This document shows positions 43,890 through 55,512 of a DNA stretch of 64,000 nucleotides, piece after piece. The DNA is from Raphanus sativus (taxonomy: Eukaryota; Streptophyta; Magnoliopsida; Brassicales; Brassicaceae), in the NCBI RefSeq assembly GCF_000801105.2, contig NC_079515.1, positions 19,243,407 through 19,307,406 on the forward strand, read 5' to 3'. A program made the position numbers and the translations under genes. The first letter of the stretch is position 1, and the number at the start of each line of letters is the position of its first letter. The notes under the pieces are model-generated. The model worked only from the letters and a program-made list of their open reading frames with translations. It was not told the origin of the DNA and did not search any database.

Positions 43890-46060
43890 AAACTTTTATA
43901 ATCCACATCACAATATTCAGAATACTTCCCATTGATGTACATTATACCAAAGTGTTTTCAAAACGCCATATGTGCTGCCTCGTTAAAAAAATTACCAGAA
44001 AAAAGCCAAAGGAAAAAATTGTGGTTAAGGAAAAAAGAGTGCAACGCATAATGATTTCTCCTCATGTGTATATACATCGGCATTTGTAGGACATGAACAT
44101 CTTCATTCTTCTGCAGTGCATGTGTCTTCTTTTGATATTTTTCTTGATTCTCTTGATTTCAAAGACTTAAGATCATTGATAGACTTTGAAATTCAAATAT
44201 CCCTGTTGGGTGTCTATCATCTGTGTGTTTTTTATTGCCACGGTCAAACTTTCTGAAAAAAATCAGTAGGATAAAAACCATGGTAAGGAAAAAGAGTATA
44301 ACCACACATTTTTCACATTTCTCCCCTCAAAGCATATCTTCGGGATGTGAATTTCAGTCAAATATATCTCTTCATGAAATTGAGCTTTGCAAAACAAATT
44401 ATTTTGCTTTATACTTCTGGTTCATAATATATATGTCTTTATATTTCTGGTCCATAATTCTCTTTTGACATAGACAACAATTTCTTGGTTTATTTGGACT
44501 TCAAGCCAAATATCTTGACATAAACTCGTCTAATCATTTACGACTTATTCAGTTCTTATTATAAAGTTCCTTTTATGACTTTCTTTATTTTCATATGAAA
44601 TCACATCTCTCAATCACGAAAAGATTAATAACTTATTCATATTACTCTTTAAGTATGGTACTTCAGGACCAAACATATACAAGATTTTTAATATATATCC
44701 CATGAAAATGAATTTGCTTTAATTTGATCGAATAGCTAGAGTTTCCGGTAACATGATTTTGATATCATCAATTCTTCATGGATTATATCTTTCACATTTT
44801 TCAGTGGGTCGTATAATTCAAGTTTTTCTTTTATTTCCAAACTGATAAGGAAAATCGAAAGTAGTTGCATCTGCCACATGAGACTATGTATCTTCATAAT
44901 GAATTTTATATTGATATTCCTTTGCTGCAACAATTCACTTCTTTCTCACTTCTTTACACTTTTTGTGTATGGACTACTGGTCCAAATACTTTATCTCTTT
45001 CATAAGATTTTCTATCTTTGTCTATTAGTTCTCTTTGATTTGGCCAATCATTTCTTTGTGTACACTTTTCAATGGACATTTTTTTAATGACCTTCTTTCT
45101 AATTCATCATATCAATTGCTATTTTGCATGCATAAGTATCATCGATGTCATTTCAGTTCCATTTTATTATATTCATGACATAAGTTATTGAGATCTTTTC
45201 ATTGTCTCATGTACCTGAATTTGTTTATGTCATGTTAATGTATCTTCTGAAGATCATTCAAAATCTATATTGCCTCGCTTTGACCATTATCAATATATGC
45301 TCCTTTTAATTTACGAGGATTCTTATCTTTGGAATCAACATGTCACGCTGTAGTCGTGACTAGCAGCTTGATATTGTTCTTCTAGAACATCAATTCATAT
45401 TGGAGCATTTACAGCTGGTATCTTATTCTATTCATCTGGGTCAGCAATTTTTTCTGGCAACTGCTTTACTAAGTTCTATAATTGAATTATCTTTTGTTCT
45501 ATTTGACATTCTCTTTTGTCCCAAGACCAATGATAATTCATATCAACTTATTTTATTTTTCAACTGTTTATTTTCTTCCCCTTATGTTGGAAATACTAAT
45601 TCTTCGGGATGGCTCTGGATTCTTAAGTAGCAATAAAGATTAATATCCAACATATATTTTCAACCTCATATGAAAACTCATCTTAATTAAAGCTCTGTGG
45701 TGGAGCAACTGGAATATATATCACACATCAAATTTCTTAGATAGAAAATGATTGGTTTATGACCTGATACCAATGGATGGGGGAAATATTTATAAATTAT
45801 TGTCTTGATGCGAATTATGTTACTCATGCAATAATTATCAAATACTTAAAACGTGAATTCACCAAGATGATATAGATGAATAGTGGGTGATCAGTCCACC
45901 AACATATCCTTTATTCATGTCAATACTTTTCTTTGGCTGGTGAAAACCGTATTATCATTTTATCATGGTGAAAACCATATTATCATTTTATCTTGCGAAC
46001 AAGCAATATATGTCAAATCATTCAGAAGAATCTTCTGGTTCTTCAATGATTATTCACATA
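43890..46060 (-). mobile_element. Ancient fossil of the same Copia lineage
   Basis: Heavily diverged but recognisable. 43976-44060 echoes the Copia 3' leader seen at 1995-2080 ('gctgcctcgttaaaa...gaaaaaagagtgcaacgc...ctcctcatg'). 44270-44330 holds another echo of the 'ggtaaggaaaaagagtata' part. 45580-45720 matches 12230-12420 of element 2 (atgttggaa...atccaacatatattttcaacc...gtggtggagc). No LTRs or target duplication remain. Confidence 0.6.
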
Positions 46061-47035
46061 AAATTTAAGTATTTTTTCAGAACCAAAATTGTCTAACTAA
46101 TTCATGCAAAATATTTTGTAAACTTCATGTTTACTATATATATATCTCCATTGCATTAATCTTTGTGTAGTACAATATTATAAGAGGATGTATGTATTTT
46201 CTCTAAAATACTTTTAAATCCTTGAGAAATACTTTTGATTTGAAATGAATTTAAAAATTCCTTCACTTAGTATATCAACATAACTTGCCTCAAAATTCCA
46301 TAGATTTACTTTAAGAAAGATTTGTCAACAAATTTGAGTGCAAATATAATCTTCTAGATGTTTCACTTATTATAAAATGTGAGATTCTTTAACTACTCCC
46401 TTCGAAATGATAATACTACATGTTTATCAATTTCGAATCAAATCTCATTTTCGAATCAACAACATACCATATTCGGGTCATGTATTATTTCATAGATTCT
46501 TTTTACTTTGAGACTTATAAGAATATAATACAATAAGAATTTAAAATTACATTCTTATGTGCAGTAATATTATATACTCTTCAAAAGCAGTCATATATAA
46601 AATGTGTTCTTCTTTTATTGTGCTTTTATTTAGTGTATTTGGTAAAATATACAGTAAAGTGTAAAATATTAGAGTTTTAAGTATATTTGTTGGTTTTATT
46701 AAATTATACTACAAATATGTTGATTTAAGTTGAATATAAATTTTATAACTTTTATTTAGATTTTCTTTTTGAAAAATATATTATCTAGAAAAAATGAAAG
46801 CAAGTTACAAAAAAAATCAAAAATAAGAAAAGATTTTTAAAATAATTATTTAGCTAACCTAGTTTAAGTTATTTAATTGGGTCATTTTGTTATGATATTG
46901 GTACATCATAATTTACAATTACATAGTAGATATAAACTATAATGGACCTTTTCCAATGATTAAAGTCTATATTATTTTCCGGAAAAAAAAAACAGAAGAT
47001 CCGGGTAAAGGATATAGGAAATGAGATATGTACAG

Positions 47036-47958
47036 AGATCTGTGGCACCCTAGAGGGAGACTGATTGATCTTACGGGTGAACTAGGTACTCAGAAACTCG
47101 GCATTCGGAGAGATGCGAAAATCTGTGAAGTCTTCGTAGCTGGGGAATGGAGATTCCGGAACTGCCGCGATCACCGTATACAGGAGCTAGTTCAAGCTAT
47201 TATCAGGTATCCTCTTGCCCTTCAAGATTCAATTAGTGATGGTGCAATCTGGAAGTGTGGGGAAAATGAATACAAAGATAGATTTGTGGCTGCTGAGACT
47301 TGGAACTTGGTTCGGGAACATAAGGCTGAAGTTCCATGGCATAAGCTGGTCTGGTTTCCGCAGGGGGTTCCACGATACGGTTTCATTACTTGGCTAGCTG
47401 TGCGGGACAGGTTAGCCACAGGACACAGGACAAGTCAGTGGGGGCAACCGCAGGTTTGTATCTATTGTGGCGAGCCTGATGAGACTCGAGATCATCTTTT
47501 CTTTGCATGTCCGTTTACCTTCACACTCTGGCTGCGCGTGGTGGGGAACCTCCTTGGAGTCGAACCTGACCCTGATTGGCACACAACATTGACTCGACTG
47601 CTGACAGGGAGCTACGATAAGCTCACCTCTATTCTGCTGCGGTTGGTGTTTCAGGTCACTATATATTCCATTTGGCGTGAACGAAATGACAGGCGGCATA
47701 AAGGCTGTGTGAAATCTATGGATCAGGTTGCTAGGGTGATTGACAAGACTGTACGGAATCGGATTACATCTCTGGATTATCGCTACAAACCTAGGCTACA
47801 AGGTCTGATGCAAAGATGGTTTAGTGCACACTAAGAACTGTTTCATTTCTTTTAATTCTTTCTCTCGGCCCTAGTCTTGCATTCTGATTTCTTTCATATT
47901 CTTTGTACATATGATTCATATCCTTGATCAATAAATTTCAAATTTCATCAAAAAAAAA
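47036..47958 (+). mobile_element. 5'-truncated LINE with 15-bp target duplication
   Basis: ATGAGATATGTACAG stands immediately before (47021-47035) and after the A-tail (47959-47973). The body ends in an A run after AATAAATTTC and ATTTCATC, a LINE 3' tail. It contains only the last part of ORF2 (47037-47834). It integrated by target-primed reverse transcription. Confidence 0.95.
47037..47834 (+). pseudogene. LINE ORF2 C-terminus with zf-RVT domain
   Basis: About 265 uninterrupted codons up to TAA at 47832. The zf-RVT (zinc-binding in reverse transcriptase) domain reads WHKLVWFPQGVPRYGFITWL then CIYCGEPDETRDHLFFACPF, with Cys/His ligands present. A C-terminal SIWRERNDRRHKG segment follows. The endonuclease and reverse transcriptase are lost by 5' truncation. 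Its first Met lies in the target duplication, so it is not a gene. The frame is intact, so the insertion is young. Confidence 0.9.
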
Positions 47959-48209
47959 ATGAGATATGTACAGTTAAAAAATTGAAAGGATATGTTAGGA
48001 GATTCGGGTAAAAGATTTGGTCAGTATTGATTTTGAGTAGGAGTGTGTATTTCGGTTTGGTTGTGGGTTCGGTTAGGTTTGGTTTATTTAGGTCTAAGAA
48101 AATTTAAACCAAAATTAACCCAAGTTAGATTGAATTGTGTTCGGCTTGGTTTGGTTTTACTGTGGTTTGATTTGTGTTTGGTTCAGATTTAGTTTGGTTT
48201 GGTGTGTGT

Positions 48210-48590
48210 GTTTTTTTTTGTTGAAATGTTAAATTTATTTATCAACAAAGAAAAAAAAAGTTTACAATACGAAGGAGTTCGAAAAGACTGAGAACAACAT
48301 CATCTCAAAGAGAGAAACAACAGGTTAGCCATTCCTTCCCATCCAGCGAATCATCATGTTACTGCAAATCTCTGCGTTTCTAGAACGGAGAGAGGAGATG
48401 CGGTTGCAAATTGTCTTGTCTATAAACTTCGTGAGTTGCTGAGCTGTACGGTAAGTACCTGTGTGCTTTCTGCTGTTCCGTTCCCTCCATATACTGTGAA
48501 TTGCAGCCTGGAAGGAAATTTGAAGAAGACATGAATCAATGGCAGACCTGCGAGGCGACAACAGTGTTGTAACCGTAATGCTCCAGTCTG
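48210..48590 (-). mobile_element. Second 5'-truncated LINE, minus strand
   Basis: Flanked by GGTTTGGTGTGTGT on both sides (48196-48209 and 48591-48604). The T run at 48210-48219 is the poly-A tail read from the plus strand. The minus-strand frame 48561-48325 encodes the same C-terminal region as the first LINE (IHSIWRERNSRKHTG, FIDKTICNRISSL), but clearly diverged from it, so the two come from different source elements. Confidence 0.92.
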
Positions 48591-48604
48591 GGTTTGGTGT
48601 GTGT

Positions 48605-49471
48605 TCAGTCTAGTTTAATTTGGTTTTATTTGTATTTTGTCATTTCAATTGATTATTTTTTAGTTTTGTTCTAATTTACAAAATATAATTTATAAAAACA
48701 TAAATAAATGATTATTTGACATTAAATCAATATTATCTTCACATTTAAACAAAAGAAAAACATCACTAAAATGTAGAAGAAGTAATCAATAATTTATATT
48801 ATTATCTTTAAACTTAATTTGAATATCATAAATAATTGTTTTTGGTTTTGATGTTAATATATGAGATTTAATTTCTTAAGAAAATTTAGTTGTGTTTATT
48901 CTATACATTTATAAATAAAATGTATAAAGTTATGATTATTTTCTTTAGATTACATGGTTGGATTATTAAATTTTAATATTATTACGATATTAAAATTAAT
49001 CTAATTAAAAACACTTTGGTTTTTGGTTCGGTTTAAAACCAAACAATCGAACCATTTGGGGGTTGGTAAAATCTTGAACCAAATTGTTTAGAAATACTTT
49101 GGTTCGGTTTGGATCATTTTGGGTCCAGTTTGGTCAGTTTGGTTTTTTGGTCTACCCCTAATTTTTGGCATTAACAAACAAATATACAATTTTTATTTAT
49201 TTAATACACATTCTTTTTATATTAAATTATAATCATAACCAGAATCTCTCTTTATAAAATTAGGAATACATGATTAGCAAAATTTGAATATAATATTGAA
49301 ATTGCATTAAATTGATTGGTATTTTATAGTTATGATGATTGTTTATAAATATGAATGTTTTTAATGTAATTTCGTTTAGGAAATATAATAAATGTTTGTT
49401 TTATTATGTGAACAGATAATATCTAATAATATTAAATTTCAAATCGAATGATATTACTAACAGAGGTATTA
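48605..49471. other. Low-complexity 'ggtttggttcgg' DNA
   Basis: 48040-48200 and 49000-49160 are rich in GGTTTGGTTCGG words, with an AT-rich middle. It looks like one non-autonomous element with start TAGGAGTGTGTATT (about 48040) and end GGTCTACCCCTA (about 49150). I could not confirm a target duplication. Confidence 0.4.
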
Positions 49472-50509
49472 TCTATATTATTAAAAAAGAAGTATTCATA
49501 TAGAATATCCATTAGTTTTCAATATTATTTACACTTCTATGCAACTAACATTAAATAGTACTTCCTATTTTAATGCTTTGTCTTTTCCACTTAGATTAAT
49601 GTATTTTCCAAAATTAAATTTGAATTAAATACACAATTAAATAATACTTTCTATTTCAATACTTTGTCTTTTCCATTTCTAAAATTAAATTTGAGTTAAA
49701 CACACTTCATTAACTTCCCAATTAAATCAATATCAAATTCAAAAAAATACATTTTTATTGGACAAACAATTCATGGAAATTATAATATCAACTCTCTATT
49801 TAACAAATCTGAACAAAAATATTAGCAAATTTGAACCGAAACTAGATAATAATCAAACGGATTTACCATTTTGGTATCTAGAGAACCATAACCAAACCTT
49901 ATCCGAACGAAATATTTCGGATATTTGAATATATTTAAATCATATTTATATATTTCAATATGTTAGCTATTTTTCGAGTTAATATCCAAGATATAAGCTA
50001 TTTTAAGTTATTTAAAATATTTAAAATATAAAAAATAGTCAAAAGTAAACATCTAAAGTAGATAAACAATAATCAAAAAACCAAAAACACTTAAAATATA
50101 TATTTATTCTTATCCAAATATTCAAGTTAAATCTATTTTTAATTTTTAATTTAGGTACTTTGGCTTACATTACTCAAATTTACATGTTATATTTTTTTAG
50201 ATTTAGGGATATTTAAAGATATATAAATTTTTAAATTTTAAAAATAATTTAAACGGGTTATCAAACCTGCAAAGATCCGAATCAAACCGAAATCAAAGTT
50301 TATAAATACCCGAATAGAGTTAAAATCTTTAAACTCGAAAATCTCAAACCCGAATATATTTTAACCGAATTCGAGTGGATACCCAAATACCCACCCCTAG
50401 ATTAGTCAATATAAAACGATCAAATATTACAAATATACTATTTAGTATAAATAAATAAAAACTAAAACTGAATATTAATACTCATGCGGTCGTACGGGTC
50501 AAGATCTAG
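49472..50509 (+). mobile_element. Non-autonomous Helitron
   Basis: The 5' end is TCTATATTATTAAAAAAGAAG after A, the 3' end GGGTCAAGATCTAG before T. The interior carries 'aaccgaaac...accataacc' low-complexity DNA. The pre-CTAG hairpin is degenerate (GTACG core). No helicase. Confidence 0.72.
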
Positions 50510-50644
50510 TTAATATAATAATATCTTAGGTTTCATTGGTTCTGTATGAGTTATATAAGTTTATGCTGGTCAAGTGAAGAATTAATGGGTAGCGAAAGTA
50601 TGAAATCCTTATGGTGTAGAATTACGTTCATTTCCTTCCTGAAA

Positions 50645-51491
50645 TCTATCTTATTAAAATAGAAACACAAAGTTGGACCTAACTTATTTCTAGGTAAAAA
50701 TTTAAAAATAACTATACAATATAATTAAGTCAACTAAATCAAACTATATCATATAATTAAGTCTATAACATTTACTAATAATAACAAAAAACCTAACATC
50801 TAGCCTATTTATATGGTAAGAATAGATATCGTGATTATTAATGCTAAGATTTCCAAAACGATTTTTATGGTAAGTAGTTTCTGAGTATCCACAGAAGCAA
50901 TATTCATGGCTATAATACTAGATTTTCTGAAAATTAAGAAATGATAAAAATGAAATCCCTAATTTCATGAAAACTATATAATCTAAGTCGGTGTTCAAAA
51001 AATAGGTATTTGATTTAAAACGAAACCCGTAATTTCAAATTTATCATTAGATATTTAAATATTTATTAATTTTAATACTTTTAATTTGTTACATAATCTA
51101 ACATAGAGATATGACATAAAATATAATAAGATTTAAGTTAATAAGTATTTAAATATCTAATGCTAAATTTGAAATTAACTTTAAAAATTAAAAGTTAAAA
51201 ATTTAAATCAAATTGGATTATTCATCGGTTCAACGGGTTCCTTTGGGGTTTAGCATTTTTGCTGGTTTATCGGGTTTTAAAATAATGACATTTCTTAAAA
51301 CTCTAACTGTATTACATTTCGGATCACCGGTTCAATCGCAGATTCATGTCGGGTTTAAAAATGTCGATTTAAATACAAAAATATTTAAAATAGACAAAAA
51401 TCTTACAAATTAATATCATTATTAATAATGTTGTTGATAAAAAAATCATCATAAAATATCCCGCGGTTTAAAACCGCGGGTCAAAATCTAG
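50645..51491 (+). mobile_element. Non-autonomous Helitron with perfect 3' hairpin
   Basis: The 5' end is TCTATCTTATTAAAATAGAA after A. The 3' end is a 10-bp perfect stem CCCGCGGTTT / AAACCGCGGG (51460-51480), then TCAAAATCTAG and a host T. 847 bp, non-coding. It lies about 135 bp from the previous Helitron, in the same orientation. Confidence 0.85.
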
Positions 51492-52640
51492 TAATTATGT
51501 ATAATAATTGCATAGTTGCCAAAATGCTAGGAGAAATTTAAGGTGAGGGAAAATATGCGTTCATTATTGTTGCTGAAATCTTTATAGTTATAGTTAATTT
51601 GGGAAATTATTTACTACTTGAAAAAAACAACTATTACTTTAAAGTATGTTTATTTATTTTTTTATGGCACTGAGTTGTAAATATTGTGCAAATTTAAGGT
51701 TTAATTTTAATTTGTACTTTTCTTTTAATATATTAGATTTGTATTTTTTTTTTGGCAAATAGATTTGTATTTCTCTTTTAATATATTAGATATAGTCAAA
51801 TATATAGTCTACACTACATGGCAAACCTATTTGATTAGTTTAGGGACTGAATGACGTGTTGGTGAGTGGAAGAATATTGAAAGCATTACTGTGAGTGAAG
51901 TTATCGACCCACCAACCATTTTTGTGGTTTTGTTAGAAAAGTTTTTAACTCGGATTACATCTTCAGTTATTGCTCTTCTCGATTAGTTTTAGTCTTTTAG
52001 TCATGGGTAAATTAATCTCAGTTTAAAGTAGACAAATCATATCATTTGTACATTTCAATTATTACTCTTCTCGCCCAATTTCAATATTTGTAGTACGTAG
52101 CATTAGAGATAAATTTTAAAATAAATAATCTCGATTTTCAGAGCGAAGATCAATATCTAGTGCTATCTTTAAAATACCAACCAAAACCACTTGTTTGCCC
52201 ATATCAATATAAGAAGCATCAATTTGAAGAAAAAAAAAGAGTTGTGTATATAAACCAAGATACTGAGAATTCGAGACTCATTCTGTACGTTGTTTAACTC
52301 ATCACTGTCTCCTAGTTTGAAATCTTGCCTTCTTCTAATAATAATTGTTTAATTGATCGTCTTTATTTCTGCTTTATATGTTAGTTATTATGGATAGTTA
52401 TGCATTTTCCTCGTGCAGAAATGGAACGTCAAATCAGTTACTCTAGTCTCTTCTTTTCAAACCCCACTGTACAGTACAGTTTACTAGAAAGCAACCTATA
52501 GGTCATATGACGAGAATGATCATACTGTGACGGGAGGAAAAGCCAAGAAATATTTAAAGTTGATATATCTAAGGTTTTCTTAGAAAAAAAAAAAGAAAAT
52601 GAGAGATTTTTTTAGTGTCTCGGGGTTTTAAATTGAACCG
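51492..52640. other. AT-rich upstream region of the Kunitz gene
   Basis: No other gene or element end recognised. Contains a near-direct repeat of 'tttaatatattagat' (51725, 51779). Confidence 0.4.
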
Positions 52641-52649
52641 CAGAAACTT

Positions 52650-52660
52650 ACTATAAATAC
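52650..52660 (+). promoter_or_regulatory. TATA box of the Kunitz gene
   Basis: ACTATAAATAC. Transcription should start near 52680-52690. This places the upstream in-frame ATG at 52668 outside the transcript and favours ATG 52716 as start. Confidence 0.7.
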
Positions 52661-52715
52661 TGAAACAATGTGGTTGCTCTCTACAACTCAACTCAGCCAA
52701 ACATTAAAACACACC

Positions 52716-53399
52716 ATGAAAATGAAGAAACGTTCAGTAATCGTCTTTTTCATCAGTCTCCTATTGGCTGCAGCTATCTGTGCTACCAATGGGGAATTGG
52801 TGAAAGATTCCGACGGAAATCCAGTTCAAGTCGCTAGACCATACTTCATCCAACCGGTTAAGACGGAGAATAATAGTGGTGGTGGCCTTGTCCCAGCCCC
52901 CAATACAATATTTCCTTTGTGTCCGCTTGGCATCTCTCAGATACCAATTGCAGACCAACCGGGCCTACCTGTTAGCGTCACATATCCATTCATTCTCCCA
53001 GCACTCATTGTGACATCTTCCATTGTAAACATCGAGTTCAAGTCCAACATATGGCCGGTTTGCAACGAGTTTTCCAAGTATTGGGAAGTCGATGATTCCT
53101 CAAATGCTAGCAAGGAACCAGCGATTCTCATCGGTGGTAATCCCACGAGCCCAAATAGTTGGTTTAAGATAGAGAAAGCTGGTGAAGAATCCGGAGAAAA
53201 CACTTACAAATTGACCACCTTAAACGGAACCGTTGGAGCCATCCAAGGGGCATGCTTCCGTGCACCACAATTAGTTCTGACCAATGATGATGCTAAGATC
53301 TTACTCGTCAAGTTCAAGAAAGTTAATGATGATACGACGGCTATTCCTTCTACTTCCACGGTAGATAGTTTACGTCAAAGGATGTTCCCATTCTACTAG
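52716..53399 (+). CDS. Kunitz (STI)-family protein, water-soluble chlorophyll protein-like
   Basis: 227 codons, single exon. Residues 1-24 are a signal peptide (KKRSVIVFFISLLLAAAICA). The mature part begins ELVKDSDGNPVQ, close to the Kunitz signature D.G.P. It keeps LCPLGISQ, QPGLPVSV, SIVNIEFKSNIWPVCNEFSK, WEVDDSS, KEPAILIGG, WFKIEKAGE, YKLTTLNGTVGA and LLVKFKKV, the sequence style of Brassicaceae class II WSCP/BnD22 proteins. These bind chlorophyll in tetramers and can inhibit cysteine-type proteases. Three cysteines remain in the mature part (CPLG, VCNEF, GACF), so one Kunitz disulfide lacks its partner. A basic C-terminal tail of about 20 residues follows the fold. Secreted or ER-body location is inferred from family. 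Confidence 0.9.
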   Translation: MKMKKRSVIVFFISLLLAAAICATNGELVKDSDGNPVQVARPYFIQPVKTENNSGGGLVPAPNTIFPLCPLGISQIPIADQPGLPVSVTYPFILPALIVTSSIVNIEFKSNIWPVCNEFSKYWEVDDSSNASKEPAILIGGNPTSPNSWFKIEKAGEESGENTYKLTTLNGTVGAIQGACFRAPQLVLTNDDAKILLVKFKKVNDDTTAIPSTSTVDSLRQRMFPFY

Positions 53400-54500
53400 T
53401 CAAAATATCTTATGTAATGTTAAACATGAGACTCTCGTCGTCCATGACAAAAATAATGGGTTGAGATAATACCTGCAAGCATGACGCATGTACGTGAACG
53501 TGTCTTTACTTATAAAATAAATGAAATAAAGTTTTATTTTTCTTCCCCAAAAACAGCTATATTATACTAACTTTTTTTTTTTTGTCAAACTATATTATAC
53601 TAACTAAGATGATTTATGCGCCATGCGAATAAATAATAAATCTTAAAAAATATTTATTTTAAATTTATATTTTATGACATTTAGTTTTAATTTCATTAAT
53701 ATTTAAAAGTATAAAGTAATCATTTATAAATTTTTATTTGTTTTAATTTCTAATTTGATTATAGTTAAATTAGTTTAGTTTAATAGATTAATTTTCGTTC
53801 TTTTAAATTATAATTTTATACTATTTTTATTTCTTTTTAAGAATAAAATTAATAATTTTTGTTGGTTTTAGTTAAAAAGATTTAACTTGTAACAGATATA
53901 TATTAAAATAATAATTCGATTGCTAATCACTCAATTAAAACTTTTTTTGTTGCAACTAAATTTTAAATACAATTCAATAATTCAGAGCTTGATTAGATTT
54001 ATCTTTACACTGAGTAATAAATTTAAATATAGATTTAGCTATTTAACTATCCACGAAAATTATAAATATTTATATAAATTTTTATCTTTGATATGATATA
54101 AAGATTATTAAAATGTCTAAAAATCTTGTTAAAATGTAAATATCTATAATAGATCATGTTATAATAATCTTAACATCATGTAATAATCTTATATCATTCT
54201 TGCCGATTTGTTCTGGTAAAATTAGAATGAGAAAAATTCACTAATAAACTAAAAAAGACAACAATAATTAAAAATACTTAAATTTATTACTTCAATGATA
54301 TTCTAATGTAAATAAATAGTAAACTTAAGGAGAGTATTTATATCTTGTACTTCTATTTTAATAATATAGAAGTCATCATTTATTTGTTAGAATGATTGTT
54401 GCAGACAAAACTTAGCAAATCACTTCTTACAATAATGTCTAGATGTTTTAAATTATAACCCGATTCATAAAGCCAAATCGGTGGAAAAGAAGCAACCTAA
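53400..54500. other. 3' flank of the Kunitz gene and AT-rich DNA
   Basis: 'aaataaatgaaataaag' (about 53516) may serve for polyadenylation. The rest is AT-rich without recognised content. Confidence 0.4.
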
Positions 54501-54519
54501 CATATTGTTGAAACACTAG

Positions 54520-54670
54520 AGGTCATTAGCTCAACTGTAAATGATCCTAGCCATTGCATCAGAGATCCCAGTTCGAGTGATCGCTGAAAGAAACTTATAT
54601 TACATGCTGTGGTTTTAGGTTTGGGGGATTATGGACTTCGTTCCAAACCTGCTGGTATTCAAAAAGTTAA
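54520..54670 (+). mobile_element. Possible tRNA-derived SINE remnant
   Basis: A-box-like TAGCTCAACTG (54527-54537) and B-box-like CAGTTCGAGTG (54570-54580) in Pol III spacing. A short unique body and an A-rich 'aaaaagttaaaataaaataaaat' tail (54660-54683) follow. No target duplication was found. Confidence 0.4.
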
Positions 54671-54792
54671 AATAAAATAAAATATTGTTGAAATAGAACT
54701 TCGAACACCTTGTGCAATTTTTATCCAACACTATATGTCTATATTATTTGCTTTTTGTATATGTTTGATTGCAAAAGTAAAGAACTCCTTAT

Positions 54793-55100
54793 AGTACAAG
54801 AAAACATAGTCTTAACAACATAGATTTTCATTGTTTTTTCATTGTTGAGTTTTTTACAATAAATTAGTGATAAATTACTACTTGTCGCTAAATGAATGTC
54901 AAAATGGACATATTGTCGTAAATTCGTTGTTATGTTTGTGACTAACATATTTTGTCCTAAAATGATTGTCGTGAGTTTAACATAAAATTTGCGATACAAG
55001 ATGTGAAGTCGTCGTTAACTTAAGTATGAATTCACTTCAAATTTTCTTGTTAATTCGTTGGTAAAGTAACAACAAATTAACAACAATATCGAAGATAATT
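54793..55100. mobile_element. Possible CACTA-type transposon end
   Basis: AGTACAAGAAAACATAG resembles the CACTACAAGAAAACA terminus. Many subterminal TGTCGT / CGTTAAT words follow, as CACTA elements carry. The partner end is not found. The minus-strand frame over 54739-54999 has no known domain. Confidence 0.4.
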
Positions 55101-55305
55101 TACTTTTAAAGTAACGAAAAAAATAATTAGTTTGTTGTTATATAAATTGTATGACTAAAAGTATTAAATTAGTAAATTTGCAATAAATTAATTTAATGAA
55201 TGTTAAATTTAAATAAATAAAGATATAATATTTTATATAATAATAAATTAAAATATTTAGAATTTATAAAATATAACATACTTACACAGTTTGTATTATA
55301 ACTAC

Positions 55306-55512
55306 TTAAACTTCATGTTTTACACAAGATACAAAGACTTAATTAAACTCCATGTTTTACATAAAATACTTAGACTTAAACTCCATGTTTTACATAAAAT
55401 ACTTAGACTTAAACTCCATATTTTAAAAAAAAATACTTAAATTTAGAGTTAAACTTCAATTTTTACAAAAGTATTTAAATTTAGAATCAAACTTCATGTT
55501 TCATTCTCTTCT
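55306..55512. repeat. Degenerate tandem array, about 36-40 bp units
   Basis: 'cttaaactccatgttttacataaaatactta' style units recur about five to six times (e.g. 55348, 55378, 55413), decaying to the right. Confidence 0.75.

Noticed and set aside
48040..49155. Complete TIR element with 8-bp duplication around the second LINE
   Set aside because: Ends TAGGAGTG and CTACCCCTA look paired, but the flanking bases do not give a convincing duplication.
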